Source: Mesorhizobium_G sp049840935 (GTDB lineage Bacteria > Pseudomonadota > Alphaproteobacteria > Rhizobiales > Rhizobiaceae). From it: DNA of 64,000 nt. The notes beneath the pieces are model-generated. The model saw nothing but the letters and a program-made list of their open reading frames with translations. It had not been told where the DNA came from and did no database searches. The translations under genes were made by a program, and so were the position numbers. This document shows positions 17,270 through 27,084 of the stretch, piece after piece (position 1 is the first letter of the stretch; each line of letters begins with the position of its first letter). The stretch spans positions 44,626 through 108,625 of the forward strand of contig JASGJA010000023.1 in the NCBI GenBank assembly GCA_049840935.1. The letters run 5' to 3'.

Positions 17270-17719
17270 TTACTTCAACATATCCTTCACAAGACCGCTG
17301 GCCTTGCTGAAATCCATTTGCCCCGGATACTTCTCCTTGAGCACGGCCATGCAGCGGCCCATGTCGCGCAGACCATCGGCCCCGACCTCATCTATCGCCT
17401 GACGGCAAGCCTGCTGCACGGCCTCATCCCCAAGCTGCTTGGGCAGAAAATCCTTAATGATGGCGATTTCGTCGCGCTCCTGCGCCGCGAGTTCCGTGCG
17501 CCCGCCTTCCTCGAAGGCTTTCGCGGATTCCTCGCGCTGCTTCACCATCTTGCTCAGGATTTGCAGAATCTCCTCATCGGTCACGGGGTCTTTGCCCGCG
17601 CCGCGATGCGCAATATCACGATCCTGAATGGCAGCCTGAATGAGCCGCAGCGTTCCCGTGCGGCGCTTGTCCTGAGACTTGAGGGCGGCCTTGAGCGCTT
17701 GGGCGATCTGGTCGCGCAT
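17270..17719 (-). CDS. yqeY: GatB/YqeY-domain protein
   Basis: 149 residues from the ATG at 17719, which has AGGAG 9 bases ahead. The whole protein is one YqeY domain (MRDQIAQALKAALKSQDKRRTGTLRLIQAAIQDRDI... to MDFSKASGLVKDMLK), a helical module related to the tail domain of the GatB amidotransferase subunit. The family may assist tRNA-dependent amidation, though this is not settled. Divergent from carA, as in many alphaproteobacteria. Confidence 0.9.
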   Translation of the reverse strand: MRDQIAQALKAALKSQDKRRTGTLRLIQAAIQDRDIAHRGAGKDPVTDEEILQILSKMVKQREESAKAFEEGGRTELAAQERDEIAIIKDFLPKQLGDEAVQQACRQAIDEVGADGLRDMGRCMAVLKEKYPGQMDFSKASGLVKDMLK

Positions 17720-17819
17720 GATAAAAACTCCTGTAATCTTTTCCAACGATAGCCGCCCGCAACCTCCAAGGCAATGCGCCGTTCTCACAAACGGTTGTTT
17801 TCATTGGAGAAAATAAATC

Positions 17820-17906
17820 ATGGAAACTGATGCCTGGCGATTGACCCGCACCAGTCCTTAACCTATTTTCCGCGCCTTGCAGGATTAAAGCAGCTTTTGC
17901 AGGCGC
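17820..17906 (+). promoter_or_regulatory. Candidate carA leader: 13-aa ORF followed by hairpin
   Basis: An ATG at 17820 with TTGGAG ahead encodes METDAWRLTRTSP and stops at 17861; it contains two arginine codons. Ten bases later GCGCCTTGC...GCAGGCGC forms a stem-loop (17872-17906) with an inner AAAGC/GCTTT hairpin. The layout would suit translation-linked control of carA by arginine or pyrimidines, but this is inference. Confidence 0.35.
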
Positions 17907-17989
17907 ACCATTGGTGTCGCCCGCGTTTCGCTGCGTGATATGGCGCTTCGCACTCGCACTTGCAAGTGACACTCCGCGCCGGAACAGGA

Positions 17990-19196
17990 ATGACGACGAT
18001 GGCCACCGCTCCCTGGACAACTGAAAAGCCGACCGCGCTATTGGTGCTCGCAGATGGCACCGTAGTTGAAGGGCGCGGCCTTGGCGCCACCGGCAGCACC
18101 GTTGCCGAAGTTTGCTTCAACACAGCACTCACCGGCTATCAGGAAATCCTGACCGACCCGTCCTATGCGGGCCAGATCGTCACCTTCACCTTCCCGCACA
18201 TCGGCAATGTCGGTACGAATGAGGAAGACATTGAAGACCTGAACCCGGCCTCACGCGCGGGTGCCGTCGGCGCGGTTTTCAAGGCGTCGATCACAGACCC
18301 TTCCAGCTACCGTTCGCACGCGCATTTTGACCAGTGGCTCAAGCGTCGCGGCATCATTGCCATTAGTGGAGTCGATACGCGCGCTCTGACCGCCGCCATC
18401 CGTCGCAACGGTGCACCAAATGCGGCAATCGCCTATTCGCCGGATGGCAAATTCGATGTTGAGGATTTGAAGCGTCAGGCTGCTGCATGGTCGGGGCTTA
18501 TCGGCCTCGATCTCGCCAAGGAAGTCACCTCCGGCCAGACATCGAGCTGGAATGAAACGCCGTGGGCATGGAACGAAGGCTATGGTGAACAGGATGCGCC
18601 CACCATGCACGTCGTTGCTGTAGACTATGGCGTTAAGCGCAACATTCTGCGCCTGCTCGCAGGTCTCGGTGCGAAGGTCACGGTCGTACCGGCAACCACC
18701 AGCGCCGACGACATTCTGGCGATGAAGCCGGACGGTGTATTTCTGTCAAACGGCCCCGGCGACCCGGCAGCAACCGGGGAATATGCCGTCCCCGTCATCC
18801 AGAATCTGCTCAAGACCGAGCTTCCGATCTTCGGCATTTGTCTTGGCCACCAGATGCTGGCGCTGGCGCTCGGAGGCAAGACGGAAAAGATGCATCAGGG
18901 CCATCACGGCGCGAACCATCCGGTAAAAGATCACACCACCGGCAAGGTCGAGATCGTCTCCATAAATCACGGCTTCGCGGTGGATTCGAAGTCTCTGCCG
19001 GAAGGCATTGAAGAGAACTCATATTTCGCTGTTCGACGGTTCGAATTGCGGGCTGGCTGTCACCGGCAAGCCGGTGTTCTCTGTGCAGCACCACCCGGAA
19101 GCTTCGCCGGGACCGCAAGATTCGCATTACCTCTTCCGCCGCTTCGCGAATCTCATCCGCGAGCGCAAGGGCCAACCTGCATTGGCGGAGCGATAA
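17990..19196 (+). CDS. carA: Carbamoyl-phosphate synthase small subunit CarA, one-base frameshift near 3' end
   Basis: 401 residues when read across the break. The N-terminal CarA domain (LADGTVVEGRGLGATG..., FNTALTGYQEILTDPSYAGQ) is followed by a class I glutamine amidotransferase domain with the nucleophile in FGICLGHQMLALALGG. The catalytic His/Glu part (VQHHPEASPGPQDSHYLFRRF) is read only after a shift at about 19015, where GAGAACTCAT carries one extra A (expected GIEETHISLFDGS). It supplies ammonia to CarB for arginine and pyrimidine synthesis. The start is at 17990 or 17999. The frameshift is probably a sequence error. Confidence 0.95.
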
Positions 19197-19215
19197 GCTA
19201 ACCTTGCACTGATCT

Positions 19216-19454
19216 TACCCCTCATCCGCCTGCCGGCACCTTCTCCCTCAAGGGGAGAAGGGAGAAGTGGCAAAGCCGGCTTCAATCGCGGGCGTTGCAG
19301 AGTGAACGAGGCATCGCAATTGTCCCCTTCTCCCCTTGAGGGGTGAGGAGTGGTCCGCGACGCGGATGAAAAGCCCCAAAATGGGCTTTTCAAATGACGA
19401 GCGCCCGGAGCCATAGCGGAGGGCAGGGTAGTGCCGGCAGGCGGATGAGGGGTT
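19216..19454. repeat. RIME-like element, copy C, interrupted by a second repeat
   Basis: The left arm is intact and the right end GTGCCGGCAGGCGGATGAGG is present. The inner right arm is broken after CCCCTTGAG, where a 90-bp unit (19341-19430) has been inserted. Total about 239 bp between carA and a convergent peptidase gene. Confidence 0.88.
19341..19430. repeat. 90-bp nested repeat (first copy)
   Basis: Matches 50531-50620 with only a few differences. Contains the dyads TCCGCG/CGCGGA and AAAAGCCC/GGGCTTTT and a CGCCCGGAGCCATAGCGGAG segment. It sits inside the long repeat family, joined at TTGAG in both copies. Confidence 0.9.
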
Positions 19455-19461
19455 CTTCGCC

Positions 19462-20373
19462 TCAAACCGGATTATTGAACGTATCGCAGTCGGACAATTT
19501 CCCACTGTTGAACCCGCGCGCAAACCATGTCTGGCGCTGTTGCGAGGTGCCGTGGTTGAAGCTTTCCGGCACGACATAGCCCTGCATCCGCTTCTGCAGC
19601 GTATCGTCGCCGATCTGCTGCGCGGCGTTCAGCGCCTCTTCGGGATCACCCTTTTCCAGAATGCCCTTCTGCGCGGTGTAGTGGCCCCATACGCCCGCGA
19701 AGCAATCCGCCTGCAACTCTACGCGCACGGACATCTGGTTGGCTTCCGCCTCGCTCATGCTCTGGCGCATCTGGTTGAACTTCGGCAACACGCCGATCAG
19801 GTTCTGCACGTGGTGGCCGATCTCATGCGCAATCACATAAGCTTGCGCGAAATCGCCCGACGCTCCGAACTGTCGCGAAAGCTGATCGAAAAACGCGGTG
19901 TCGAGATAGACCTTCTGATCGTTCGGGCAATAGAACGGCCCGGACGCCGCCGATGCAAAACCACAAGCCGACCGCACCTGCCCGCTGAACAGCACCAGTT
20001 TAGGGTCCGTATAAGTCTCGCCTTCGGCCTTGAAGATGCCGCTCCATGTGTCTTCCGTCTCGGCCAGAACGGTCGAAACAAACTGCTTCATCTCGTCAGA
20101 CGCCGCAGGCTGATTGCCGTCCGTTTCCTCAGTCATCTGGCCGGGCGCGAAAGAACCGCCGCCGCCCGTCAGCACCTGAATCGGATCAATGCCGCAAGCG
20201 CGCAGCGCGAAGAACAGCACGACGAGAATAATGATGCCGGACAGACCGCCACCGCCAGCTCCGCCGCCTATCGGAATGCGAAAGCGGCCACCGCCACCCG
20301 GCATTCCAAATCCGCCGCCCTGCCCGCGAACGTCCTCGACATTGTCGCTCTGGCGTCGACCTCTCCATTCCAT
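19462..20373 (-). CDS. YpfJ-type neutral zinc metallopeptidase
   Basis: 303 residues from the ATG at 20373 (MEWRGRRQSDNVEDVRG) with GAGGGA upstream. A Gly-rich N-terminus, one membrane anchor (LSGIIILVVLFFALRACG, about 45-62) and a conserved putative metallopeptidase domain containing the zinc motif HEIGH (AYVIAHEIGHHVQNLIG), with a downstream ELQADCFAGVW that should give the third ligand. Family PF04228. Peptidase activity is inferred from the motif; substrates are unknown. Confidence 0.88.
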   Translation of the reverse strand: MEWRGRRQSDNVEDVRGQGGGFGMPGGGGRFRIPIGGGAGGGGLSGIIILVVLFFALRACGIDPIQVLTGGGGSFAPGQMTEETDGNQPAASDEMKQFVSTVLAETEDTWSGIFKAEGETYTDPKLVLFSGQVRSACGFASAASGPFYCPNDQKVYLDTAFFDQLSRQFGASGDFAQAYVIAHEIGHHVQNLIGVLPKFNQMRQSMSEAEANQMSVRVELQADCFAGVWGHYTAQKGILEKGDPEEALNAAQQIGDDTLQKRMQGYVVPESFNHGTSQQRQTWFARGFNSGKLSDCDTFNNPV

Positions 20374-20519
20374 AGGAAATCCCTCATTCACTGCGGCATT
20401 CATGAAAAGCCGCGCAAGCCCTTCAAGTCGAAGTGTTATCGCAATCGTTGATTGAAGTCACAACCTTTCTCGTCCCGCGGCAAGCGAAAATGAAAGGCCG
20501 CCGATAGCGCTGAAATCGC

Positions 20520-20708
20520 CTATTTCTGCTTTGCTCCCGCGCTCTTTCCATCAGAGCTTTTCGACCGCTCCTCGAAGCGCTTTTCGCCCTTTTTCAGCGG
20601 CTTGCCGGTCTCGGCCTCCACCTTGCGCTCTTCCTTCTGCGTGCTGCGTTTCAACCCTGCGGCAGAAGCCTTGCCTGCTGCGGTCTGTGTCTTCGTGGCG
20701 CTTTTCAT
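20520..20708 (-). CDS. Small Lys/Glu-rich protein
   Basis: 62 residues from the ATG at 20708 with GGAG 8 bases ahead: MKSATKTQTAAGKASAAGLK and a charged tail ending KSAGAKQK. It has no hydrophobic segment and is predicted disordered. The good start site and clean context support expression. No function is recognised. Confidence 0.55.
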   Translation of the reverse strand: MKSATKTQTAAGKASAAGLKRSTQKEERKVEAETGKPLKKGEKRFEERSKSSDGKSAGAKQK

Positions 20709-20782
20709 TGCGTATCTCCTACCCACCGCAAATGATCTGCGGCCCAAACTAACGAAATTTGCGCGCTACAGTTCCGCCCCTC

Positions 20783-20826
20783 TTGCAAACCGTTTGCAAT
20801 TGGATATAGTTGCGAATGATTTGCAA
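20783..20826 (+). promoter_or_regulatory. Twin Mur-type operators upstream of mntH
   Basis: TTGCAAACCGTTTGCAA (20783-20799) is a perfect dyad and TTGCGAATGATTTGCAA (20810-20826) nearly so, 27 bp apart. Mur, the manganese-sensing Fur homologue of Rhizobiales, binds TGCAA-type dyads upstream of mntH or sit. The second site ends 8 bp before the first mntH start codon. Confidence 0.75.
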
Positions 20827-20834
20827 TTGCGGTT

Positions 20835-22199
20835 ATGGATTTTGCTGACATGGATGTTGCGAGCGGCTCGCGAAATGACGATCTGCGGGGCTGGATAAAG
20901 CCACGCGGCGATGCCTCTCTTTCGGATGTTCATGGCACCATTCCCGTTTCGCGGCGCGGTCCGGGTTGGAAGCGAGCGCTGGCGTTCTTCGGCCCCGGCT
21001 ATCTGGTGGCCGTTGGCTATATGGACCCGGGCAACTGGGCGACCTCCATCGCGGGCGGTGCGCAGTTTGGCTATATCCTGCTGGTCGTCGCGCTTGTGTC
21101 CAACATCATGGCGATCATCCTGCAAGCGCTTTGTGCACGCCTTGCCATCGGGTCGGGCCGCGATCTGGCGCAAGCCTGCCGCGATGCTTACCCGCTGCCT
21201 GTCTCGCTCATGCTTTGGCTGCTGGCGGAAATTGCCATCGTCGCCACCGATATTGCGGAAGTCATCGGCACCGCAATCGGCTTAAACCTGTTGTTCGGCC
21301 TGCCGCTGGAAATCGGCGTCATCATCACCGCACTGGACGTCTTCCTCATTCTATATCTGCAAAAGCTCGGCTTCCGCTGGGTCGAAGCCTTCATCATCAC
21401 CCTGCTCGGCGTCATCGCCATATGTTTCGCGGTCCAGATAGCGCTTGCCGATCCAAACTGGGGCGATGTCATTCGCGGCTTCGCGCCGACCACCGAGATC
21501 GTCACCAATCCGCAGATGCTGTATCTCGCGCTCGGCATTCTTGGCGCCACCGTCATGCCACACAATCTTTACCTACATTCCGGCATCGTGCAGACGCGCG
21601 CTTACGGCCATTCCGTCGAGGAAAAGCGCGAGGCGCTCAAATTCGCGACTATCGATTCCACCGTCGCGCTCATGTTCGCACTGCTGGTCAACGCTTCCAT
21701 TCTGATCCTTGCCGCTGCCGCCTTCCACAACACGGGCAACACGCAAATCGTCGAACTTGGGGAGGCGCACGCGCTGCTCTCTCCGCTGCTCGGCGCGGCT
21801 ATTGCCCCTGCCCTGTTCGGCATCGCACTTCTGTGTTGCGGACTGAACTCAACCGTAACCGCCACTCTGGCGGGGCAAATCGTGATGGAGGGCTTTCTCA
21901 ACATCCGCCTCGCGCCGTGGCTGCGCCGCCTCATCACGCGCGCCATTGCGATCATTCCGGCGGCAGGTGTCACCATCTGGTACGGCAACGAAGGCACCGC
22001 TCATCTGCTCATCCTCACGCAAGTCGTGCTGTCGCTTCAGCTTTCATTCGCCGTCTTCCCGCTGGTGTTCTTCACCGCCTCGAAATCGAAGATGGGTGCG
22101 CTGGTTGCCCCGGTGTGGCTCACAGCAATCGCAATGTTCATCGCCTTCGTCATTGCCGGGCTGAACATCAAACTGCTGTTCGACTTCTTCACGCAGTAG
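20835..22199 (+). CDS. mntH: Nramp-family manganese transporter MntH
   Basis: 454 residues with about eleven membrane segments. The metal-site signatures of the Nramp family are both present: MDPGNWATS in the first segment (residues about 63-71) and MPHNLYLHS in the sixth. It imports Mn(II) by proton symport, and in Brucella relatives it is needed under oxidative stress and in host cells. The ATG at 20850 is an alternative start; neither has a strong ribosome binding site. Mur-like boxes directly upstream indicate manganese repression. Confidence 0.95.
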   Translation: MDFADMDVASGSRNDDLRGWIKPRGDASLSDVHGTIPVSRRGPGWKRALAFFGPGYLVAVGYMDPGNWATSIAGGAQFGYILLVVALVSNIMAIILQALCARLAIGSGRDLAQACRDAYPLPVSLMLWLLAEIAIVATDIAEVIGTAIGLNLLFGLPLEIGVIITALDVFLILYLQKLGFRWVEAFIITLLGVIAICFAVQIALADPNWGDVIRGFAPTTEIVTNPQMLYLALGILGATVMPHNLYLHSGIVQTRAYGHSVEEKREALKFATIDSTVALMFALLVNASILILAAAAFHNTGNTQIVELGEAHALLSPLLGAAIAPALFGIALLCCGLNSTVTATLAGQIVMEGFLNIRLAPWLRRLITRAIAIIPAAGVTIWYGNEGTAHLLILTQVVLSLQLSFAVFPLVFFTASKSKMGALVAPVWLTAIAMFIAFVIAGLNIKLLFDFFTQ

Positions 22200-22201
22200 G
22201 C

Positions 22202-22356
22202 ACCCCTCATCCGCCTGCCGGCACCGTCTCCCTCAAGGGGAGAAGGCCGATAGCTGCAACGCTGGTTTCAACCACAAGCATTGCAGAACTGGCGAGACGG
22301 GGAATTTATCTACCTTCTCCCCTTGAGGGAGAAGGTGCCGGCAGGCGGATGAGGGG
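22202..22356. repeat. RIME-like palindromic element, copy D
   Basis: Both ends intact (one base change in the left CACCGTCTCCC arm). Starts 3 bp after the mntH stop. Confidence 0.9.
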
Positions 22357-22463
22357 TAAATTTGATCGCAATCTCTCGAAGGCACGCACCCCTTAACCCT
22401 CCACCAAAAAACGGTCTGGAACTATGCGCATCATGCGTGCAATCCTGAGCATCTCGATTCACC

Positions 22464-22829
22464 ATGACACATTCTCGCGCCCTTCCTTTTCTGTTCCTCG
22501 CTTTCCTGCCTTTCCCGGCGGGCGCGCAGGATGCCGCCAATGTGGCAAGCATTCCTGTCGTGGAAGTCACCGGCGTTGCGCCGAACGACCTGCTGAATCT
22601 GCGCGCAACTGCATCCGCGGGCGGGCTCATCATTGCGCGGTTCGAAAACGGCGCGATGATGAACAATCTCGGCTGTGCAGATGTGAACGGCATATACTGG
22701 TGCAAGGTTCAGTATGTGGACGACCCCAAGCTGCAAGGCTGGGCGCCTGCGCGTTATCTGCTGGATCCTGCCACTGCGGGCATACAAGACGCGCCTCTGG
22801 ATGAAATTCCGGAAGAACCTGCGCAATAG
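22464..22829 (+). CDS. Secreted SH3-domain protein
   Basis: 121 residues: a signal peptide (MTHSRALPFLFLAFLPFPAGA) followed by one bacterial SH3 domain (VVEVTGVAPNDLLNLRATASAGGLIIARFENGAMM...GIYWCKVQYVDDPKLQGWAPARYLL). Such domains bind cell-wall peptides or act as adaptor modules in the periplasm. Monocistronic, 158 bp before carB. Confidence 0.8.
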   Translation: MTHSRALPFLFLAFLPFPAGAQDAANVASIPVVEVTGVAPNDLLNLRATASAGGLIIARFENGAMMNNLGCADVNGIYWCKVQYVDDPKLQGWAPARYLLDPATAGIQDAPLDEIPEEPAQ

Positions 22830-22987
22830 CGCGACAAACCATTCATGGAAAACCGCATTTGCGGCCTTCCCACGGTGCGACTCCTACCCTATAAGGCGCG
22901 CCTAGCCTGACAATATATATTGCGTGCGAGCCGGCCGGCCCTTCCCCGCGCCGTGTTTCCGCGCAAGCACGAAAAACGGATACCCGC

Positions 22988-25900
22988 ATGCCAAAACGCA
23001 CCGACATCAAGTCCATTCTGATCATCGGCGCGGGGCCTATTGTTATCGGTCAGGCATGCGAGTTCGATTATTCAGGCACGCAGGCCTGCAAGGCGCTGCG
23101 CGAGGAAGGCTACCGCGTTATTCTGGTCAACTCCAATCCGGCCACGATCATGACCGACCCGGAGCTTGCCGACGCCACCTATATCGAGCCGATCACGCCG
23201 GAAGTCGTCGCCAAGATCATCGCCCGCGAGCGTCCTGACGCGCTGCTCCCCACGATGGGCGGCCAGACCGCGCTCAACACCGCGCTTTCGCTGCGCCGCA
23301 TGGGCGTGCTCGACCGCTACAATGTCGAAATGATCGGCGCGGACGCCGCAGCCATCGACAAGGCCGAGGATCGCGCCCTGTTCCGCGAGGCTATGGCCAA
23401 GATCGGGCTGGAAACGCCGCGCTCCATGCTTGCCAACGCGACCGAGGTTAAAGACGCCGACCGCAAGATGCATGAGGCCGAGCGCGCCAAACTCAAGGCC
23501 GAAGCCCCTGCCGACCTTGACGCCGCACTCGACGCGCTCGAAACCCGCTGGAACCTTGGCGAGACGGACCGCAAGCAGCGCTACATTGGCCACGCGATGG
23601 CGGTCGCCGCGCAGGCGCTGGATCATGTCGGTTTGCCCGCCATCATCCGCCCGTCCTTTACAATGGGCGGCACAGGCGGCGGCATCGCCTATAATCGCGC
23701 TGAGTTTTTCGACATCGTGCAGTCTGGCCTCGACGCCTCCCCGACCACCGAAGTGTTGATCGAGGAAAGCGTTCTAGGCTGGAAGGAATATGAGATGGAA
23801 GTCGTCCGTGACAGGGCGGACAATTGCATCATCGTATGCTCCATCGAAAACATCGACCCGATGGGCGTGCATACCGGCGATTCCATCACCGTCGCGCCTG
23901 CCCTCACGCTGACCGACAAGGAATATCAGGTCATGCGCAACGCCTCGATTGCGGTGCTGCGTGAGATCGGCGTCGAAACCGGCGGTTCCAACGTGCAGTT
24001 CGCGGTCAACCCCGCGGATGGCCGTCTGGTCGTCATCGAAATGAACCCGCGCGTGTCGCGTTCCTCCGCTTTGGCCTCCAAGGCCACCGGCTTCCCTATC
24101 GCCAAGATCGCGGCAAAACTCGCTGTCGGCTACACGCTGGACGAACTCGAAAACGACATCACCGGCGGCGCGACGCCCGCCAGCTTCGAGCCATCCATCG
24201 ACTACGTAGTCACCAAGATCCCACGCTTTGCCTTCGAGAAATTCCCCGGCGCAGAGCCAGTGCTCACCACCGCCATGAAGTCGGTCGGCGAGGTCATGGC
24301 CATTGGCCGCACCTTCCAGGAATCGCTGCAAAAAGCCCTTCGCGGCCTTGAGACCGGCCTCACCGGGCTGGACGAAATCGAAATCCCCGGCCTGGGCCAA
24401 GGTGAAGACAAGAACGCCATACGTGCCGCGCTCGGCACGCCGACGCCCGACCGTCTGCGCATGGTCGCGCAAGCCATACGCATGGGCACCTCGCTGGAAG
24501 ACGTGCACCAGATGTGCCGCATCGATCCGTGGTTCCTCGAACAGATCGCCGGAATCCTCGCGATGGAAGCGCGCATACGCGAGCACGGCCTGCCGCAAGA
24601 CGCCGCAAACCTTCGCATGTTGAAGGCAATGGGCTTTTCCGACGCGCGCCTCGGCTCCCTCACTGGCGGCGACGCAGACACCGTGCGCGCCGCGCGCCAG
24701 AAGCTCGACGTGCATCCGGTCTACAAGCGCATCGACACTTGCGCCGCCGAATTTGCCTCCCCCACGGCCTATATGTACTCCACATATGAAGTTCCGTTCG
24801 CGGGCGAATTGGCCGACGAAGCGCAAGTCAGCGACCGCAAAAAGGTTGTCATTCTCGGTGGCGGCCCGAACCGTATCGGCCAAGGCATCGAGTTCGATTA
24901 TTGCTGCTGCCACGCGGCCTTCGCGCTGCGCGAGGCGGACTATGAAGCCATCATGGTCAACTGCAACCCGGAAACTGTTTCCACCGATTACGACACCTCC
25001 GACCGCCTCTATTTCGAGCCATTGACCGCCGAAGACGTGCTGGAAATCCTGCGCGCGGAGCAAGCAAAAGGCACCTTGCACGGCGTCATCGTGCAGTTTG
25101 GCGGGCAAACCCCGCTCAAGCTTGCTGATGCGCTCGAAAAGGCAGGTATCCCGATTCTCGGCACTTCGCCGGACGCAATCGACCTCGCAGAAGACCGCGA
25201 CCGTTTCCAGAAGCTGCTGAACAAGCTTGGCCTCAGCCAGCCCAAGAACGGCATCGCCTATTCCGTCGAACAGGCGCGCACCGTCGCGAGTGAGTTAGGC
25301 TTCCCGCTTGTCGTGCGCCCGTCCTACGTTTTGGGTGGCCGCGCCATGCAGATCATCAACGACGAAAGCCAGTTGCAATCCTATCTGCTGGACACGGTTC
25401 CCGGCCTCGTGCCGGAAGACATCAAGCAGAAATACCCGAACGACAAGACCGGCCAGATAAACACCTTGCTCGGCAAGAACCCGCTGCTGTTCGACTCCTA
25501 TCTGTCGGGCGCAATCGAAGTTGACGTAGACTGCCTGTCGGACGGCAAGTCGAATTATGTCGCGGGCGTCATGCAGCACATAGAGGAAGCAGGCATACAT
25601 TCCGGCGACTCCGCCTGTTCCCTGCCCGCCTATACGCTCGACACCGAAATGGTTGCCGAACTCGAAAGGCAGGCCAAGGCGATGGCGCTGGCTCTCAAGG
25701 TCGGCGGCTTGATGAATGTGCAGTTCGCCATCAAGGACGGCCATATATACGTGCTCGAAGTGAACCCGCGCGCCAGCCGCACGGTGCCGTTCGTCGCCAA
25801 GGCTATTGGCCGCCCTGTCGCCAAGATCGCCGCGCGCATCATGGCAGGCGAGACGCTTCGACGACGCCTTCGCCCATTACGGCAAGAAGGTCGACGCCAC

Positions 25901-26468
25901 CGCGCTCAAGCACATAGCCGTCAAGGAAGCCGTGTTCCCCTTCGCGCGTTTCCCCGGTGTGGACACGCTTCTCGGCCCGGAAATGAAGTCGACGGGCGAG
26001 GTCATGGGCCTCGATACGGATTTCGCGCTGGCCTTCGCAAAGAGCCAGCTAGGCGCAGGCATCGACCTACCCCGCTCCGGCACTGTGTTCGTCTCCGTCC
26101 GCGACGAAGACAAGAACGGCATCTTGCCCGCCATCAAGCGTCTTGCCGATCTTGGCTTCAAGGTGCTCGCGACGAGCGGCACGCAGCGTTACCTCGCCGA
26201 GCACGGCGTCGCGGCTGAAAAGGTCAACAAGGTTCTGGAAGGTCGTCCGCACATCGAGGACGCCATACGTAACCGTCAGGTGCATCTGGTGTTCAACACC
26301 ACGGACGGCCAGAAAGCTGTCTCGGATTCGAAATCGCTACGCCGCGCGACGTTGATGCAGAAGGTTCCGTACTACACGACGCTTGCCGGCGCCGCCGCCG
26401 CCGCCGAAGCGATTGCCGCGCTGAAGGCCGGGAGCTTAGAGGTGCGGAGATTGCAGGAGTATTTTTGA
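22988..26468 (+). CDS. carB: Carbamoyl-phosphate synthase large subunit CarB, one-base frameshift near 3' end
   Basis: 1159 residues when read across the break. Two homologous ATP-grasp halves are visible (IIGAGPIVIGQACEFDYSGT at the start and GGGPNRIGQGIEFDYCCCHA near residue 625), each followed by its carbamate/carboxyphosphate site, with the C-terminal MGS-like allosteric domain (VFVSVRDEDKNGILPAIKRL...). The frame breaks at about 25857: GAGACGCTTCGACGACG has one extra base compared with the expected ETLDDAFAHYGKK. The essential role again makes a sequence error likely. Not adjacent to carA, as in related genomes. Confidence 0.95.
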
Positions 26469-26546
26469 GCGCCAAGTGCACGACAATTGCATTCCTAGTT
26501 ATCCTGAGCTACCATTTGTTTCCTTTTTGTTCCAATCGAGGGCGAC

Positions 26547-27074
26547 TTGAATACCATTTTAAAGTTGTGTGCTATATTGCTAGGAAGCGCCCTCGGTACC
26601 TTGATATTTTTAGTTCTAGTCATATTTGTGGTCGGCGACCCGCTAACCGATTGGCTTCGCTCATCTCTCGGCATTGTGTTTAGTGCAGAACCAAGAGCAA
26701 CAGACCCTCTCGCACGAGAAGCTGCGATTGCGCTCATGGAAAGAGGACTTATAACTACGCCAGACAGCCTAATCTCCACAATTTCGAATTTATACGGAAA
26801 TATGATACAAATTCTTGTTGGAGCATTTGCTTTATTAGCAATATTATCATTTTTTGCGATTTGCTGGCAATCAATTCAACAAGCAGAAGCATTTCTTGAA
26901 GAAAAGATTGAAAAATCATTAAATTCAACTGATTTTAATAAAAGATTGAACGATATAACCATAGAAACATTTGACACTTACTATGGAACAAATATCGGAA
27001 GCATAGATCAACGCTTATCTATATTAGAAGATCATATTGCAAAAGCCGCTTCAGACCAAGAACCAGAAGAGTGA
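26547..27074 (+). CDS. Two-TM membrane protein of the low-GC cassette
   Basis: 175 residues from a TTG start with GAGGG 4 bases ahead. Hydrophobic segments at about residues 5-29 and 86-110 enclose a soluble loop. The C-terminal 60 residues are helical and acidic (FLEEKIEKSLNSTDFNKRLND...IDQRLSILEDHI), likely a coiled coil. Base composition is much more AT-rich than in carB upstream. The gene ends 10 bp before the ImmA/IrrE gene, so the two are probably co-transcribed. No family is recognised; it may be the membrane effector or anchor of the cassette. Confidence 0.7.
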   Translation: MNTILKLCAILLGSALGTLIFLVLVIFVVGDPLTDWLRSSLGIVFSAEPRATDPLAREAAIALMERGLITTPDSLISTISNLYGNMIQILVGAFALLAILSFFAICWQSIQQAEAFLEEKIEKSLNSTDFNKRLNDITIETFDTYYGTNIGSIDQRLSILEDHIAKAASDQEPEE

Positions 27075-27084
27075 GGTGACCATC

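Noticed and set aside
15241..22356. CRISPR array
   Set aside because: The repeats are palindromic elements of about 155 bp, kilobases apart between genes, without regular spacers or cas genes.
23774..25108. Long open frame on the minus strand opposite carB
   Set aside because: It lies wholly inside carB, whose protein sequence is unmistakable. The opposite frame stays open only because of GC-rich codon bias.
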